A model generated the notes under the pieces. The model made no database searches. It saw only the letters and a program-made list of their open reading frames with translations, and was not told the origin of the DNA. Positions 32,681 to 42,869 of a DNA stretch of 64,000 nucleotides are shown here, in pieces; the stretch's first letter is position 1; every line of letters starts with the position of its first letter. A program made the translations under genes and the position numbers. The DNA is taken from assembly GCA_021234155.1 (NCBI GenBank), contig JAJEKV010000034.1, positions 10,754,697 to 10,818,696 of the forward strand, read 5' to 3'. The DNA is from Isoetes taiwanensis. Taxonomy: Eukaryota; Streptophyta; Lycopodiopsida; Isoetales; Isoetaceae.

Positions 32681-35600
32681 ATGGAAAGGATGACGAGTTT
32701 GGGAGGAGGAAATGCTATTGATGAGGAGTTGTGAGTTTTACTTGATTGAAGATCCGCATTCCATTATAAATATCATTCTAGCTGAAATATCAATGTCATT
32801 ACAGAAAGAAAAGCAATGTTGTAAGACTTCGAGGACTTCCATTTAGTGCGACCGAGGCAGACATTTCTGGTTTCTTCAAAGGACTTGAGCTTGGACCTGA
32901 TGGAGTTGTTATTTGTGTCAACTTCCAAGGTTGATTTTTCTAGAGATCTACTGGCCTTTTATAGTGATGACAGCTTGAAAATTTTGAATTTTGGTTTTGG
33001 ATGTTTTCAGGAAGGTCCACTGGTCAAGCATATGCGCAATTTGCTGATGCAGATCTAGCTAATAAAGCTCTTGAAAGGAACAGGTGGAAATTTAACTCAA
33101 GTGGTTTGTATTTATGCCATGACTTTTAGTTCTATATGTTCTTGTGTGGAATGCCTGGATATTAGAGCTATTATCGAAATTTATGACGTGCAGCCTGCAA
33201 GGAGTGCTCCTGTGTGTTAAGATTTGGTGGAATACTTCGTTAATTTGGGATAAGCAAGTAAATACTTGTTAACATGTCATTCATACAACAAAGGGCTTCT
33301 GCAATAAAGTTATTAAAGAAACTACCTTTTAAGAAAACATATAACATTTTTATTTTGACACAAATGATTTGTCTGTAGATATTAAAGAACGTTGCAGAGA
33401 ATATATGAATGCATATCAATTTAGAAATTCCTTTTTTTTTTTTTGTGATTGTAGATGCCCAAGGGCTTGCTGATTTGATTCGCAAAGCATTTTGTGCAGA
33501 CAACATATTGGAAGTCGCTACATTGAAGTTTTTGCATTTTGTGCAGACAACATATTGGAAGTCGCTACATTGAAGTTTTTAAGGGACATCCTGCTGATAT
33601 GCAGGTTCATGCCTATGTTACACTTCATAGAGGTTCTTGATTTCTAACACAGTGTCTGAGTTTTTAAAGGGGGCATTGCGGATGGTTGGCCGTGGGGCTG
33701 CAACTTCAACCATCAAGGGATTTGGGACAGGCATACCTGGGATGGCTGGCAACCCTGATATGCGTTATACAGGAGTTGTTCGGATGCGGGGGATGCCTTA
33801 TAGGTAATTTGTGATCAAACAGCATGAGCTTTTCTGTTTGTTTTTTCTTATGACATGGAGCATTGTGCAGTTGCACGTCTGCAGATATTTTGGCATTTTT
33901 TAAGGGTATGCAGATTTCTCCTGATGGGGTTTTTCTATGTACTCATACAGATGGCCGTCCAACTGGTGAGGTATGTATCAATATCATATTTTAACTGAAG
34001 AGTTGTCACTGTATTTCTTGTTTTAAAAACGTTTTTAGGCCATCTGCATGGTGTTGATTTGTGGTGGATGCAAACTGTGCCAAAGCATGAAAAGAGCTTG
34101 AGAACAAAATAACATGTTTTTTTTGTCTTTAAGCCAACCTCTGTAGAAAAAATTTACACTTCTGCGTCATTGGATTTTAAACGTTGGCTCTGCATATTGA
34201 CAATAGTATACATTCAAACCATGTCAAATTTCGAAGCTAAACATAAACTATTGATGTTTATTTCTGGCAGTGATGCTGGAGTGGATCATTAAATATCTGG
34301 GAAGGTACTGACATCATCTGTTACTTGTGTTAGGCATTTGTTGAGTTTGTAAACGAGGAAATAGCTACTCGTGCAATGCAATTGCACAGAGAACCCATGG
34401 GATCGGTAATCCTTGAAGAACATTTCATGTTTACGTACTGTAAATGTGTTGTTATTATTATTAACACATCTAGTTTTCCATATAGTGATTCCACAAATTG
34501 GACAGTGAGGTAGTTCTTTTATTGCAGCGTTATGTTGAACTTTTTCGAAGTACCAAAGGCGAGATGATGACTGCAGTCCAACAGAGAATGTGCTATGCAG
34601 GCATGGGTCTATCACAATTCAGTCTCTTTGGTCAGGTAGCATTCTCAATATTTATCAAACATGTTGTAGGTTGGGAACAATAGTTGGCTGACGTGGTCAG
34701 TGGGGAAAGGGATTGCTGAGTGCTGGTGCTCATGGGCATGTTTCAGATTCCTGGGACGATGGGAGCATTTGGAGTTCAAGGGTATGCCGGAATGAATCTA
34801 GCTGCAATGCAAGCTGCTGGCCTGGCAGGAATATCTAACTTGGCAGGAGTAGGGGATTTATTAGAGCATGTTTGTATCAAAATGCGTGGTCTTCCATATA
34901 ATGCGGGGCAGAGGGATATAATAGAGTTTTTTGAAGGATATAATATTATTTCAAATGGAATTCATCTTATTATTGGAGCTACAGAACGGCCAACAGGAGA
35001 AGCATTTGTGGAATTTGTATCGCCTGAAGAGGCACAGCGTGCCATGGAGCGGCATCGACGGAACATTGGTTCTCGATATATAGAACTTTTCAGGGCGACT
35101 AGAAGGTGTGAATATGTTCTATTCATTGTGATATTTTTCTTTTTGACATTTCTCATTGTTGTCTAGGACACCTGCATTTGTAAGGCATTCTGTCAGTACT
35201 ACTTTCTTCTTGATACATAGGTTGCATTCTAGTCAGTCCTTGCTTTGTGCAAAAGAACTATGATTAAGTGTATGGGAATATTGTTTACTTAAACTTATAG
35301 GTGAAGAACAACTTGGTTTTTTATTTGAGCATGAAAGTTCAGAATATTCCCTCTGAAAACGAAATTGTGCCTTGTCTGAAACTTGTTCATCTTTGTTCTG
35401 TATTTTGTCTAAATGAAATGCAAAGTATGCGGTTCCATACACACATGTAATATTTCCATATTCAATTGCCTCAGTGAGATGTTGCTAGCAACTCGGGGGT
35501 TATCTGCCTTAAGCATGGCGCAATTGGATCCAGGCATTCAACTTCTCTTGATCCAACAACAGGTACAGAATTTCAACTTCTTTTTAGCTCGCCCTTGCTG

Positions 35601-35808
35601 ATTGTTCCTAGTACAGGCTGCTGCAGGCGTTTTTGGCCTGTTTGGTGGTCAAAGTGCTGGGCCATGGACAGATATACAGAATGCTGCTGCTGCAGCCGCT
35701 GCTACAGCTAGTTATTATCAACAGCCAGCCGTATTAGGTCGGGGAGGGGTCCTAGGATTTGATTCAACGGTAGCATCAAAGATACGTGGCCTGCCATATA
35801 GAACATAG
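32681..35808 (+). CDS. hnRNP F/H (ESRP)-like RNA-binding protein, 3' truncated
   Basis: Exons with GT-AG borders: 32681-32730, 32805-32929, 33011-33083, 33547-33632, 33670-33803, 33871-33970, 34334-34405, 34528-34635, 34747-35105, 35475-35562, 35617-35808 (about 462 aa). Three quasi-RRM starts are seen: NVVRLRGLPFSATEADISGF, YTGVVRMRGMPYSCTSADIL and HVCIKMRGLPYNAGQRDIIE. Each is followed by the RNP-like half (GQAYAQFADADLANKAL, AFVEFVNEEIATRAM, AFVEFVSPEEAQRAMERHR). This is the hnRNP F/H, GRSF1 and ESRP layout, whose members bind G-rich RNA and steer splicing in the nucleus. Exon 11 is Ala-rich and begins a further RRM (SKIRGLPYRT) but hits TAG at 35806, immediately before a GT donor. The exon 4 to exon 5 junction is out of phase, so a small exon may be missed or mutated. 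Confidence 0.75.
33489..33583 (+). repeat. 47-bp tandem duplication across a splice acceptor
   Basis: 'cattttgtgcagacaacata' and the following 27 bases occur twice in direct succession (period 47 bp). Each copy has the pyrimidine/AG acceptor and the start of exon 4 of the hnRNP-like gene. Only the second copy continues into the rest of the exon. Confidence 0.9.
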
Positions 35809-36777
35809 GTAAATTTTTATGTTAGTGGTGGATAAACATCAGATCATATGTGAGCAATTCTTGATGCAATAATGAATTGTGTTTTCTAGACAGGACTGGC
35901 CAGCTATGCCAAAGCACTGCATCGCTATACCAGAACAGCACTGAGATATTTCATGGTCCTTGTACAAACCAATCTCCTTTCTGCTAACGATAACCACGTT
36001 CTCAGCTCAGATGTAAAGCTTAGCTTTGGGGAGGAATTTGCGTTATTTAATGTTGCAAGCAATCCCAAAGTATTTGAAGCCCCAAAGTCAGCCATTAGCT
36101 AAGAAGAGTCAAATGCCAACAGTAGTCAAGAAATCCGTTTCTAATTGCTTGGTGGTGCTACACGTGAAATCTGAAGTCCCTTAGCTGCTATAGAGGCTTC
36201 TTTTTTTTATCGTTATTTACTTAACATAGCCTTCAGCCTGATCAATTAATTGGTTTATGGTTCACTTGCCAAGGAAAAACTGTATATGGTTGCAAGGGAC
36301 ATGAATGTGCAAAGTATTATTTATAGTCATTATAATTCTTTTGAAAGTACATTTCTTTATAGAGAAGGTTTGCTGTAGATCTTTTTCTAAGATTTTGGGC
36401 AAAAGTTTTATTGGGTGATTCCTTTTTTTTTTTTTAAGTGGGTTTTATTCCAATGGTTCGTCTTCTTGCTATTTTGTTAGTTTCCTTTCTACGTTCTCGC
36501 GGGACAGGGGCCGGATTCATGCATGTGGCCCCTGTTCCAATCTGGAAGGTCCTGGCCTGCGGGATGTGGCTGCAGGGGATTGATGTGGTGGTGGGGAGAG
36601 CAGTGGCGGTTCACATGTCGTTCAGGAGGGGTTGTTGTTCCAGCAGTTTATAAGGTGCATGGCCGTCCATTCTTCTCCAAGCTTCTCTCAGTTATGGCAG
36701 CGGAATCAGGGTCTCCTGTAGGTATTTGAGTTTCAGTCTTGCAGTTGTCATGTTCTTGAGGGCTGGCCAGGGAGGTA
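35809..36777. other. no supported gene
   Basis: Non-coding after the hnRNP-like gene, with T-rich runs. Between 36450 and 36760 plus-strand frames are GC-richer and may be a degraded N-terminal part or leader of the HUH-like gene, but no homology is evident. Confidence 0.35.
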
Positions 36778-37788
36778 TTGGGCAGGGGCAGGGGCAGTCT
36801 GGATGCTGAGGGGCGTCCTCCTGAAAGTAGTGCTGTTGCAGAATGCAGGGCTTTGTGGGAAGGGTTTAAGCTCTCTGAGAATTCGAATTTTCATGGGAGC
36901 ACATTTGTGGAGCAGCCGGAGCCTCTTTTGGCAGATGCAGGCCAGGGGAAGAAGTTGGATGCAGGTGGGAAGGATGCAGCTGGGGATAATAATTGGCAGT
37001 TTGTGGAGTGTCTGCGTTTGTTTGAAGACAAGGGGCCAGGTAGACAGAATTTCAGAGGTAAGAAACCTGCGTTGCCAAAGAAGGTGGTGGCCAGGGGAAG
37101 AAAAAATAGGAGGCCGAGAATGAGTTGTAGTGAGGCTATGGATGAACCTTCTTCTATTGACGTGAGTGTAACAGTAAGTGTGGGTGGGCTGGATGTATGG
37201 GAAGCACTGTATGTTTCAGTTTGTAGCTTCTTAGATAAGGAATGTATATCTGGGGTGGTCAGCCAAGAACAGGGGTCTGAGCTAGACCATCTTCATATCC
37301 AGTGTGTTCTTCGAGTTGCAGCAAGCAATCTTAGCACTCCAGCTATGGTGAATATAAGATTGAAGAAATATCTTGGCTGGGATACTCACAAGCCAGCCAG
37401 GGGAGTAATTATATGCAAAGGCCTCAAGGATACAAAACTGCACTGCTATGAAGGTATGATTCGGTATTGCTTAAAGGATCTTCGTAAAATGCATTTCAGG
37501 CATCATGTGAAGAACGTGAGTGCGAACCAGATGGCTAGGGGAAAAGATCTGTATGCATTGTATGGTGCAGGTGAAATCAAGTCATGTGTCACTTTGGACA
37601 ATCGAAATCTCTTGGCTAGAGCCTGCCATTTTGTTTTATACCATGGCAAGAGGCAGCTTAGTGCGTCTTTGGAGCAAGCTGTGACTGCAATGTTGAGGAC
37701 CCATAAGTTTGTTTTGAGCAGTGCATGGGTGCTGCCCATGAACTGCGCATTCATATCACAGCAGCGAGTGCATGGGTGCTGCCCATGA
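36778..37788 (+). CDS. HUH-endonuclease-like (replitron-like) protein, C-terminus cut
   Basis: Open frame of about 336 codons with no ATG at its 5' end, so the true start is unknown. Residues 1-125 are low-complexity and basic (KKPALPKKVVARGRKNRRPR). Residues 140-245 carry what looks like the catalytic core of a rolling-circle HUH nuclease: a strand (EALYVSVCSFLDKECISGVV), the HUH motif (LDHLHIQCVLRV, His171 and His173), and the tyrosine block (CYEGMIRYCLKDLRKMHF). The tail reads HKFVLSSAWVLPMNCAF and ends at the palindrome centre. HUH proteins nick and rejoin single strands by a Tyr link, and replitrons are eukaryotic transposons with a single such protein. No Helitron helicase is fused. This identification rests on motifs only. 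Confidence 0.55.
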   Translation: MGRGRGSLDAEGRPPESSAVAECRALWEGFKLSENSNFHGSTFVEQPEPLLADAGQGKKLDAGGKDAAGDNNWQFVECLRLFEDKGPGRQNFRGKKPALPKKVVARGRKNRRPRMSCSEAMDEPSSIDVSVTVSVGGLDVWEALYVSVCSFLDKECISGVVSQEQGSELDHLHIQCVLRVAASNLSTPAMVNIRLKKYLGWDTHKPARGVIICKGLKDTKLHCYEGMIRYCLKDLRKMHFRHHVKNVSANQMARGKDLYALYGAGEIKSCVTLDNRNLLARACHFVLYHGKRQLSASLEQAVTAMLRTHKFVLSSAWVLPMNCAFISQQRVHGCCP

Positions 37789-38547
37789 ACTGCGCATTCA
37801 TATCACGCTTAACTCGGCCGCCGCGGATATGAATGCTAGCAGCTTCATGGGCAGCACCCATGCACTGATCAAAACAAACTTATGGGTCCTCAACATTGCA
37901 GTTACAGCTTGCTCCAAAGACGCACAAACCTGCCTCTTGCCATGGTATAAAACAAAATGGCAGGCCCTAGCCAAGAGATTTCGATTGTCCAAAGTGACAC
38001 ATGACTTGATTTCACCTGCACCATACAATGCATACAGATCTTTTCCTCTAGCCATCTGGTCCGCACTCACGTTCTTCACATGATGCCTGAAATGCATTTT
38101 ACCAAGATCCTTTAAGCAATACCCAATCATACCTTCATAGCAGTGCAGTTTTGCTCCTTGAGGCCTTTGCATAGAATTACTCCCCCGGCTGGCTTGTGAG
38201 TATCCTAGCCAAGATATTTCTTCAATCTTATATTCACCATAGCTGGAGTGCTAAGACTGCTTGCTGCAACTCGAAGAACACACTGGATATGAAGATGGTC
38301 TAGCTCAGACCCCGTTCTTGGCTGACTACTCCAGATATACATTCCTTATCTAAGAAGCTACAAACTGAAACATACAGTGCTTCCCATATATCCAGCCCAC
38401 CCACACTTACTGTTACACTTACGTCAATAGAAGGTTCATCCATAGCCTCACCACAACTCATTCTCGGCCTCTTATTTTTTCCTCCCCTGGCCACCACCTT
38501 CTTTGGCAACGCAGGTTTCTTACCTCTGAAATTCTGTCTACGTGGCC
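37035..38547. repeat. ~1.5-kb palindrome (inverted duplication of the HUH-like gene)
   Basis: 37035-37804 and 37828-38547 are inverted copies, highly similar by eye, separated by about 23 bp of GC-rich sequence (acgcttaactcggccgccgc). The left arm is longer because it has an extra 45-bp duplication at its inner end (gtgcatgggtgctgcccatg at 37722 and 37767). The first 250 bp of the HUH-like frame are not in the right arm. Confidence 0.9.
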
Positions 38548-38550
38548 ATT
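37828..38550 (-). pseudogene. inverted copy of the HUH-like gene
   Basis: The minus strand encodes the same protein: SFLDKECISGVVSQERG, then a frame change at the position of GSELDHLHIQ, then CYEGMIGYCLKDLGKMHF and NLLARACHFVLYHGKRQ. It has several substitutions, including MIGYC, the usual form of the Tyr block. The frameshift at about 38305 and the absence of the N-terminal 80 codons make it a pseudogene. Confidence 0.75.
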
Positions 38551-40086
38551 TTGAGAGGAGGTAGATCAATGACGATGTGAGAAAATTTTCTAGAGTTCTA
38601 TGTAGAATTAGCACCAACCACCAGATGCGTGGAACGTGGCATTTAACACTAAATCAAGTCGTTGAAGGACATCTCATAATTGCGGCTGCATAGCGAATTG
38701 AAGGGCAATGTAGCGAAACGAAAAGCTCCAGGATTGAAGGATTGGTGGTGAGGTCTTCAACTGCTTTACTTGGGGATACAGGTGCCGCTGCTTATTGGAA
38801 TCAAACATTTCTACAAAGATAAAAGAGGGGCGGATGGGGAGCAATCGAAGGCAACGAATTTTTTTGTCTGACCATGTATATAACCGTGCCCTTGTATGAA
38901 CATGTATAATTGTGCTCGGTAACCGTGCCCTTGTCTGAACTATATAATTGTGCTCGGTTGACTTTAGGGTTGTTCGTTCCGTTGGCTCGAGGTTTCCTGA
39001 AATAAATCCCTGGCGGCCGCTAGGGCGTTTATTTTAGGAAACCCCCTCCCCAATGCGGTTGCGGCACGTAAATGTCCACAAAGCAGAACTACGTGGCAAA
39101 AAATTTATACGGCATAAAGGGCGGCGGTTCTTTCCTGTTGCAAAAACCACATTGGGTCTTGAAACCTCAGATCTTACCATGTTTTGGTGCAAGATCTGGC
39201 TATGGCGAATTTTCTCTTTATGGGAAGAAATCAGTATGGCGGAGCTATGGCATCTGGAAAACATAAAAAACAGAGGTCTAAACAAAAACTAACCTTCGTA
39301 GCCAGAGGCTTAAACAAAAATCGACCTCTGTAGTTTTGCAGAACTTTGGCGGTTTTGCAGATGTCCATAGCCAGAGCCCGTGGACCTTCTGGAGGTGTTT
39401 TGACGGAGTGGCAGTCGCCGCCTAAACTCCTGACCAGGCTGTTTATTGTTTGTAACAAAAGGCTAAAAGACAAGAAAATTCCATTTTGTGGACGTTTACG
39501 TAACCATGCCCTTGTCTGAACATGTATAACTGTGCTCGGTTGACTTTAGGGTTGTTCGTTTCGTTGTGTCTAGAAATGCAGCCGCTTCTACTGTCGTGTT
39601 GTTTGCCTGCCAGACGTTGCCAGTTGCATTCTTGAATTTGTGGCAGCAAATCCAGCAAGTCATGTTGCGAATCTGCTTGTTGTGACTATAAATTGTAAGA
39701 GTGCTCCTTACTTAAGATCTAAAAAGTTTAGGGCGAGTTTGGGCTCTTAAGACCTTACTTTAGGTTACAATCCGCTTTCGTGCATAATTTTTCACCGTTT
39801 CTCAATGGGTGTGAGATTGCATGATTTTTCAATGTTTCTCAATGGGTGTGAGACTTTTATACTATCAAGAATTGTTTTGTTTTTGCTTTGCTATACAACT
39901 ACAATGCCAACCCACGATTTAACTATGCTATTCTATGGTGTTGGATGACTATTGATGTAAGGTATTGGGATTCAGCTGCCAAGACTTAGATAAGAGATTT
40001 GGACATATTTAATATTAAACTAGAAAAACGAACGTCCTAACGGGCGGCCTCTTTTCTGTTTGTGACGTGTTCAAATGAATACTACT
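38551..40086. repeat. non-coding with ~68-bp direct repeats
   Basis: 'taaccgtgcccttgtctgaa' followed by 'tataa[t/c]tgtgctcggttgac' and 'tttagggttgttcgtt' occurs at 38918-38985 and 39499-39566, with a partial extra copy at 38882. The two full copies bracket about 510 bp, which might be an inserted unit or a recombined element. 'tttttcaatgtttctcaatgggtgtgaga' and a close variant are tandem at 39787-39852. No gene is supported. Confidence 0.55.
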
Positions 40087-41190
40087 CTACTTATATAAGT
40101 GCTTCTTTATATATAACATTCGGGGTGTACATTCGGTGGTCTTTTCGTAATGCACCTTGATGTGATGTTTTCGTAATAGCGATTTTGGTTCCCACTTGTG
40201 AATTGCACCTTGAGAGCATAAAGTTGACCATGTGCAAAAATTGGGGCTGGCAAATAAAGGCCGACGATCTCTAAATATTGGCCTTGCGACTTGTTTATTG
40301 TCGAGAAAGCCAAACGGATTGGATCTTGGTGAACGGTATGTGTGAATTAAATGGCGTCCGGTTGATCTTGGGAGTAGGATTGGGGTGCCTCTAAATTGTT
40401 TTGTAATTATTTTCGCCCGTAGGATTCTTTGTGTTGCATGGGTGATGCGCAAGCATGTCCCGTTGCACAGTCCACCCTGAGGATACATGTTCCTTAACAA
40501 CATCACTATTGCTCCTACCTTGATGTTGAGCTTGTGAGCCGACATTCCGGAGGGTGTGAGGTGGTTAATAAATTCAATCGAATTTTTTTTTATGTCTTCT
40601 TCATCTTCCATGTTAAGAGTGTCGATGCCAATGTATGGATGCAAATTTCCATGCAACCTTTGCAAGTCTTATCGCTGAGTTTTAGTGTATCCTCATTTTT
40701 TGGAGATAGTATAGATTTCTTAAATAGATGTTCCATGCTTGCTGAGTCGATCCTTGTTCCAAATGCCTCATCGATAATGTTGTTGTGCACAATGCATGTG
40801 CTTGGCAGTTGAACGACATCCGCAGGGAGTGTAGACTCATCATTCATTCGTTCTCCATCTCCAAGCTTTAGTAGGTATTTAGACCATTCTTTTTCGTCTT
40901 TACGGAGTCGCATGTTTGTTGTCAGTTTGAAAGTCCTAAAATATTTCCACAGTGTTACTTTTGGCATATTTTGAGAGGATCTCCATCTTTTTGACTCGTT
41001 TGATTATGGGCAGTTGCTATCTAAAATCGCCACTAACCAATACAATCATTCTTTCAAATGGTCTGGAGTCGCATTGAATTTCCCTCAGGACAGTGCCGAT
41101 TGCTATGAGCGCATCGGAATGTGTCATGCTCAATTCACCCCACACCAAAAGTGCTGCTTTTCTTATTTTGTCTGCTTGCTTGTTCATGGA
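40087..41190 (-). pseudogene. Pif1-type helicase remnant (Helitron)
   Basis: Minus-strand pieces in order: 41180-40985 (ALLVWGELSMTHSDALI, PFERMIVLVSGDFR), 40967-40590 (TLWKYFRTFKLTTNMRLRKD, YLLKLGDGERMNDES), 40590-40400 (INHLTPSGMSAHKLNIKVGA, MLLRNMYPQGGLCNGT), and 40313-40107 in a third frame (AFSTINKSQGQYLEIVGLYL). These are the Walker B to motif VI half of the Pif1-like helicase of Helitron Rep/Hel proteins (LTPSGMPPHKLxLKVG, INKSQGQ). The Walker B Asp of WDE is Gly, and the Walker A part and the Rep domain are missing. It is a dead fragment; no Helitron 5' or 3' terminus was recognised. Confidence 0.85.
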
Positions 41191-41245
41191 TCGATTTTGA
41201 AAGAAAGATAGATAGCAGGTAGGTAAGTAGGTAGATATTGTCTTT
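41191..41245 (-). mobile_element. possible retroposon 3' tail
   Basis: In reverse complement 'gacattaaagacaatatcta' runs into 'cctacttacctacctgctat', a degenerate four-base repeat like a LINE/SINE tail. It is isolated, and assignment is tentative. Confidence 0.3.
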
Positions 41246-41549
41246 AATGTCTCCGCGGAGATAGAGTTTTTGAAAGAAAAAATTTGACTTTCTGACCTAC
41301 AAATTTCATGAGAGATACCCAGGTCTAGTCGATGGAATCTTGAAATGAAAAATAATTTTGAATATCTAGGAACATTAGCTTAATTTTAGTTTATTTTTCT
41401 GCATTTTGTAGAGTCATATTTATCTTTAATCTTGCATCATGCTCTAACAATGAAGGAGGTTATGACGTAACAAATAAAGATCGGACCCTTAATTTTAAAG
41501 ATACCAGCCCTTAAGATTAGAATTCACCACTCAACCAGGTTGTCCAAGC

Positions 41550-42860
41550 AAAAGGATCCAAAAATAGAGCTTAATTTAGGAAGAAAAAAAGATCTCAAAG
41601 AAACACTAGAGAATCCTCTATTTTGCAAAGGCTTTTGGCATTGTGCCTCGAGAAAAGTTGTGGGAAGGACTGAGACATTTTGTGTGTTGGGGGCTATAGA
41701 CTTGAAACATGTGCTATACAGGTTGTATGAGACATGCTTAGGCCGACTGACATCGCAGGACAACTTGTCAACAGTAGTATTGGGGTCTGTTAGGGATGTC
41801 CACTCTCTTCAACATTGCTTGGCCTCTATATTGATCAATTGGAAGGGTGCTTGTGAAATAAGGAGATGGGGCTCAATTTATGCACTAGATTATTAGGCAG
41901 CTCATATACATCGATGATATGGACCTCTAGCCTACATTCGAATGACATGCAATACCCTCTAGATGCCTTGGATGCGTCTGGGCGTTTAGTCTAGTGGTAA
42001 TACACTAGGTCTAGCAACTATAGGTCTCGAGTTCGAGACCGCCCAGAATCGCACTCTGAACTGTTGGGTGTCAAAACCCACAGACGCAATGTAAAGTGGT
42101 TGGGGGCAGGGCCCAACAAAGCAATGTAGTGTGGTGTGTGGTCATATGTCCAGTTGGATGCTGCCTAGTGGCGTGACGTTAAAATACTATCTATCTATCT
42201 ATCTATCATTATCTGTTGTACCACTGGAATGCGAGTTAACTTGATCAGGACTACAGTACTGCTCGTCTCATCTTCGTGCCAACTAATCCCTCCTTCACTT
42301 ATCAAGGGCAAAATGTGGAGGTAGCACCCACCCTACAAGTACTTGGACATAGAGTTTCCTTCCACCACATACTGAAATAGTTCTATCCAATTACGAGTGA
42401 CAGTGGGCTGGAAGACACTCTATGCATTGCAAAACAACAATAACAAGGCAAAGCTATATGACTGTCCCATTATCATATACTCAAGGTTTTGGTGGAACCC
42501 ATTACGAGGTCAAAGTCTGGGATCCGATGATATTCTTGGCCACTTGGAATGATCTAGAATAGGTGCAGAAAGCCTTTGTAGCTCAGGCGCTTGGGATAAA
42601 ATCTACAATCCCATATCAGATTCTCTTATAGGAAACAGATTTCTTGTTTCCACAGAGAGTCGCACTTGGCCGCCATATTATCTACTTTCAAAAGGTAGTC
42701 AGTGCAGACAAGAATATTTTCCTAATCTTGCTTATACCGTGGCTATGGGTCCGCAGTGTCTTAGGACTTGTTAGAAGGAGAGAGAGTTCAGTGGTTTGCC
42801 CGATGGAATATGCAGAAGCACAGGTGCATACAGGTACAAAGTGAAGAGCATTACCATCAC
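41550..42860 (+). pseudogene. LINE reverse transcriptase remnant, split by a SINE
   Basis: Plus-strand pieces before the SINE: AKAFGIVPREKLWEGL (motif A, catalytic Asp replaced by Gly), LKHVLYRLYETCLGRLTSQD, then SSIGV, a stop, and GCPLSSTLLGLYIDQLEG, then a stretch equivalent to the YADD region ending LDALDA at 41975. After the SINE the same domain resumes: CCTTGMRVNLIRTTVLL (42215-), KYLDIEFPSTTY, QLRVTVGWKTLYALQNNNNK, then SRFWWNPLRGQSLG and a piece resembling the C-terminal region. This is a dead L1-like LINE with many shifts. It ends where the LTR fragment begins at 42870. Confidence 0.8.
41979..42207 (+). mobile_element. tRNA-derived SINE with (TATC)n tail
   Basis: The head folds like a tRNA: 5' GGGCG pairs with CGCCC at 42041-42045, and GGTCTC...GAGACC forms a T stem. 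The pol III boxes are complete: box A TAGTCTAGTGG at 41987-41997 and box B GTTCGAGAC at 42031-42039. A tRNA-unrelated body of about 130 bp follows, ending 'gcgtgacgttaaaatac', then (TATC)5. It sits inside the LINE reverse transcriptase. No target duplication could be fixed. Confidence 0.88.
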
Positions 42861-42869
42861 CAGAGACAC

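Noticed and set aside
41979-42050. A functional tRNA gene
   Set aside because: Although both promoter boxes are intact, the anticodon arm does not pair well and the sequence continues into a SINE body and tail.
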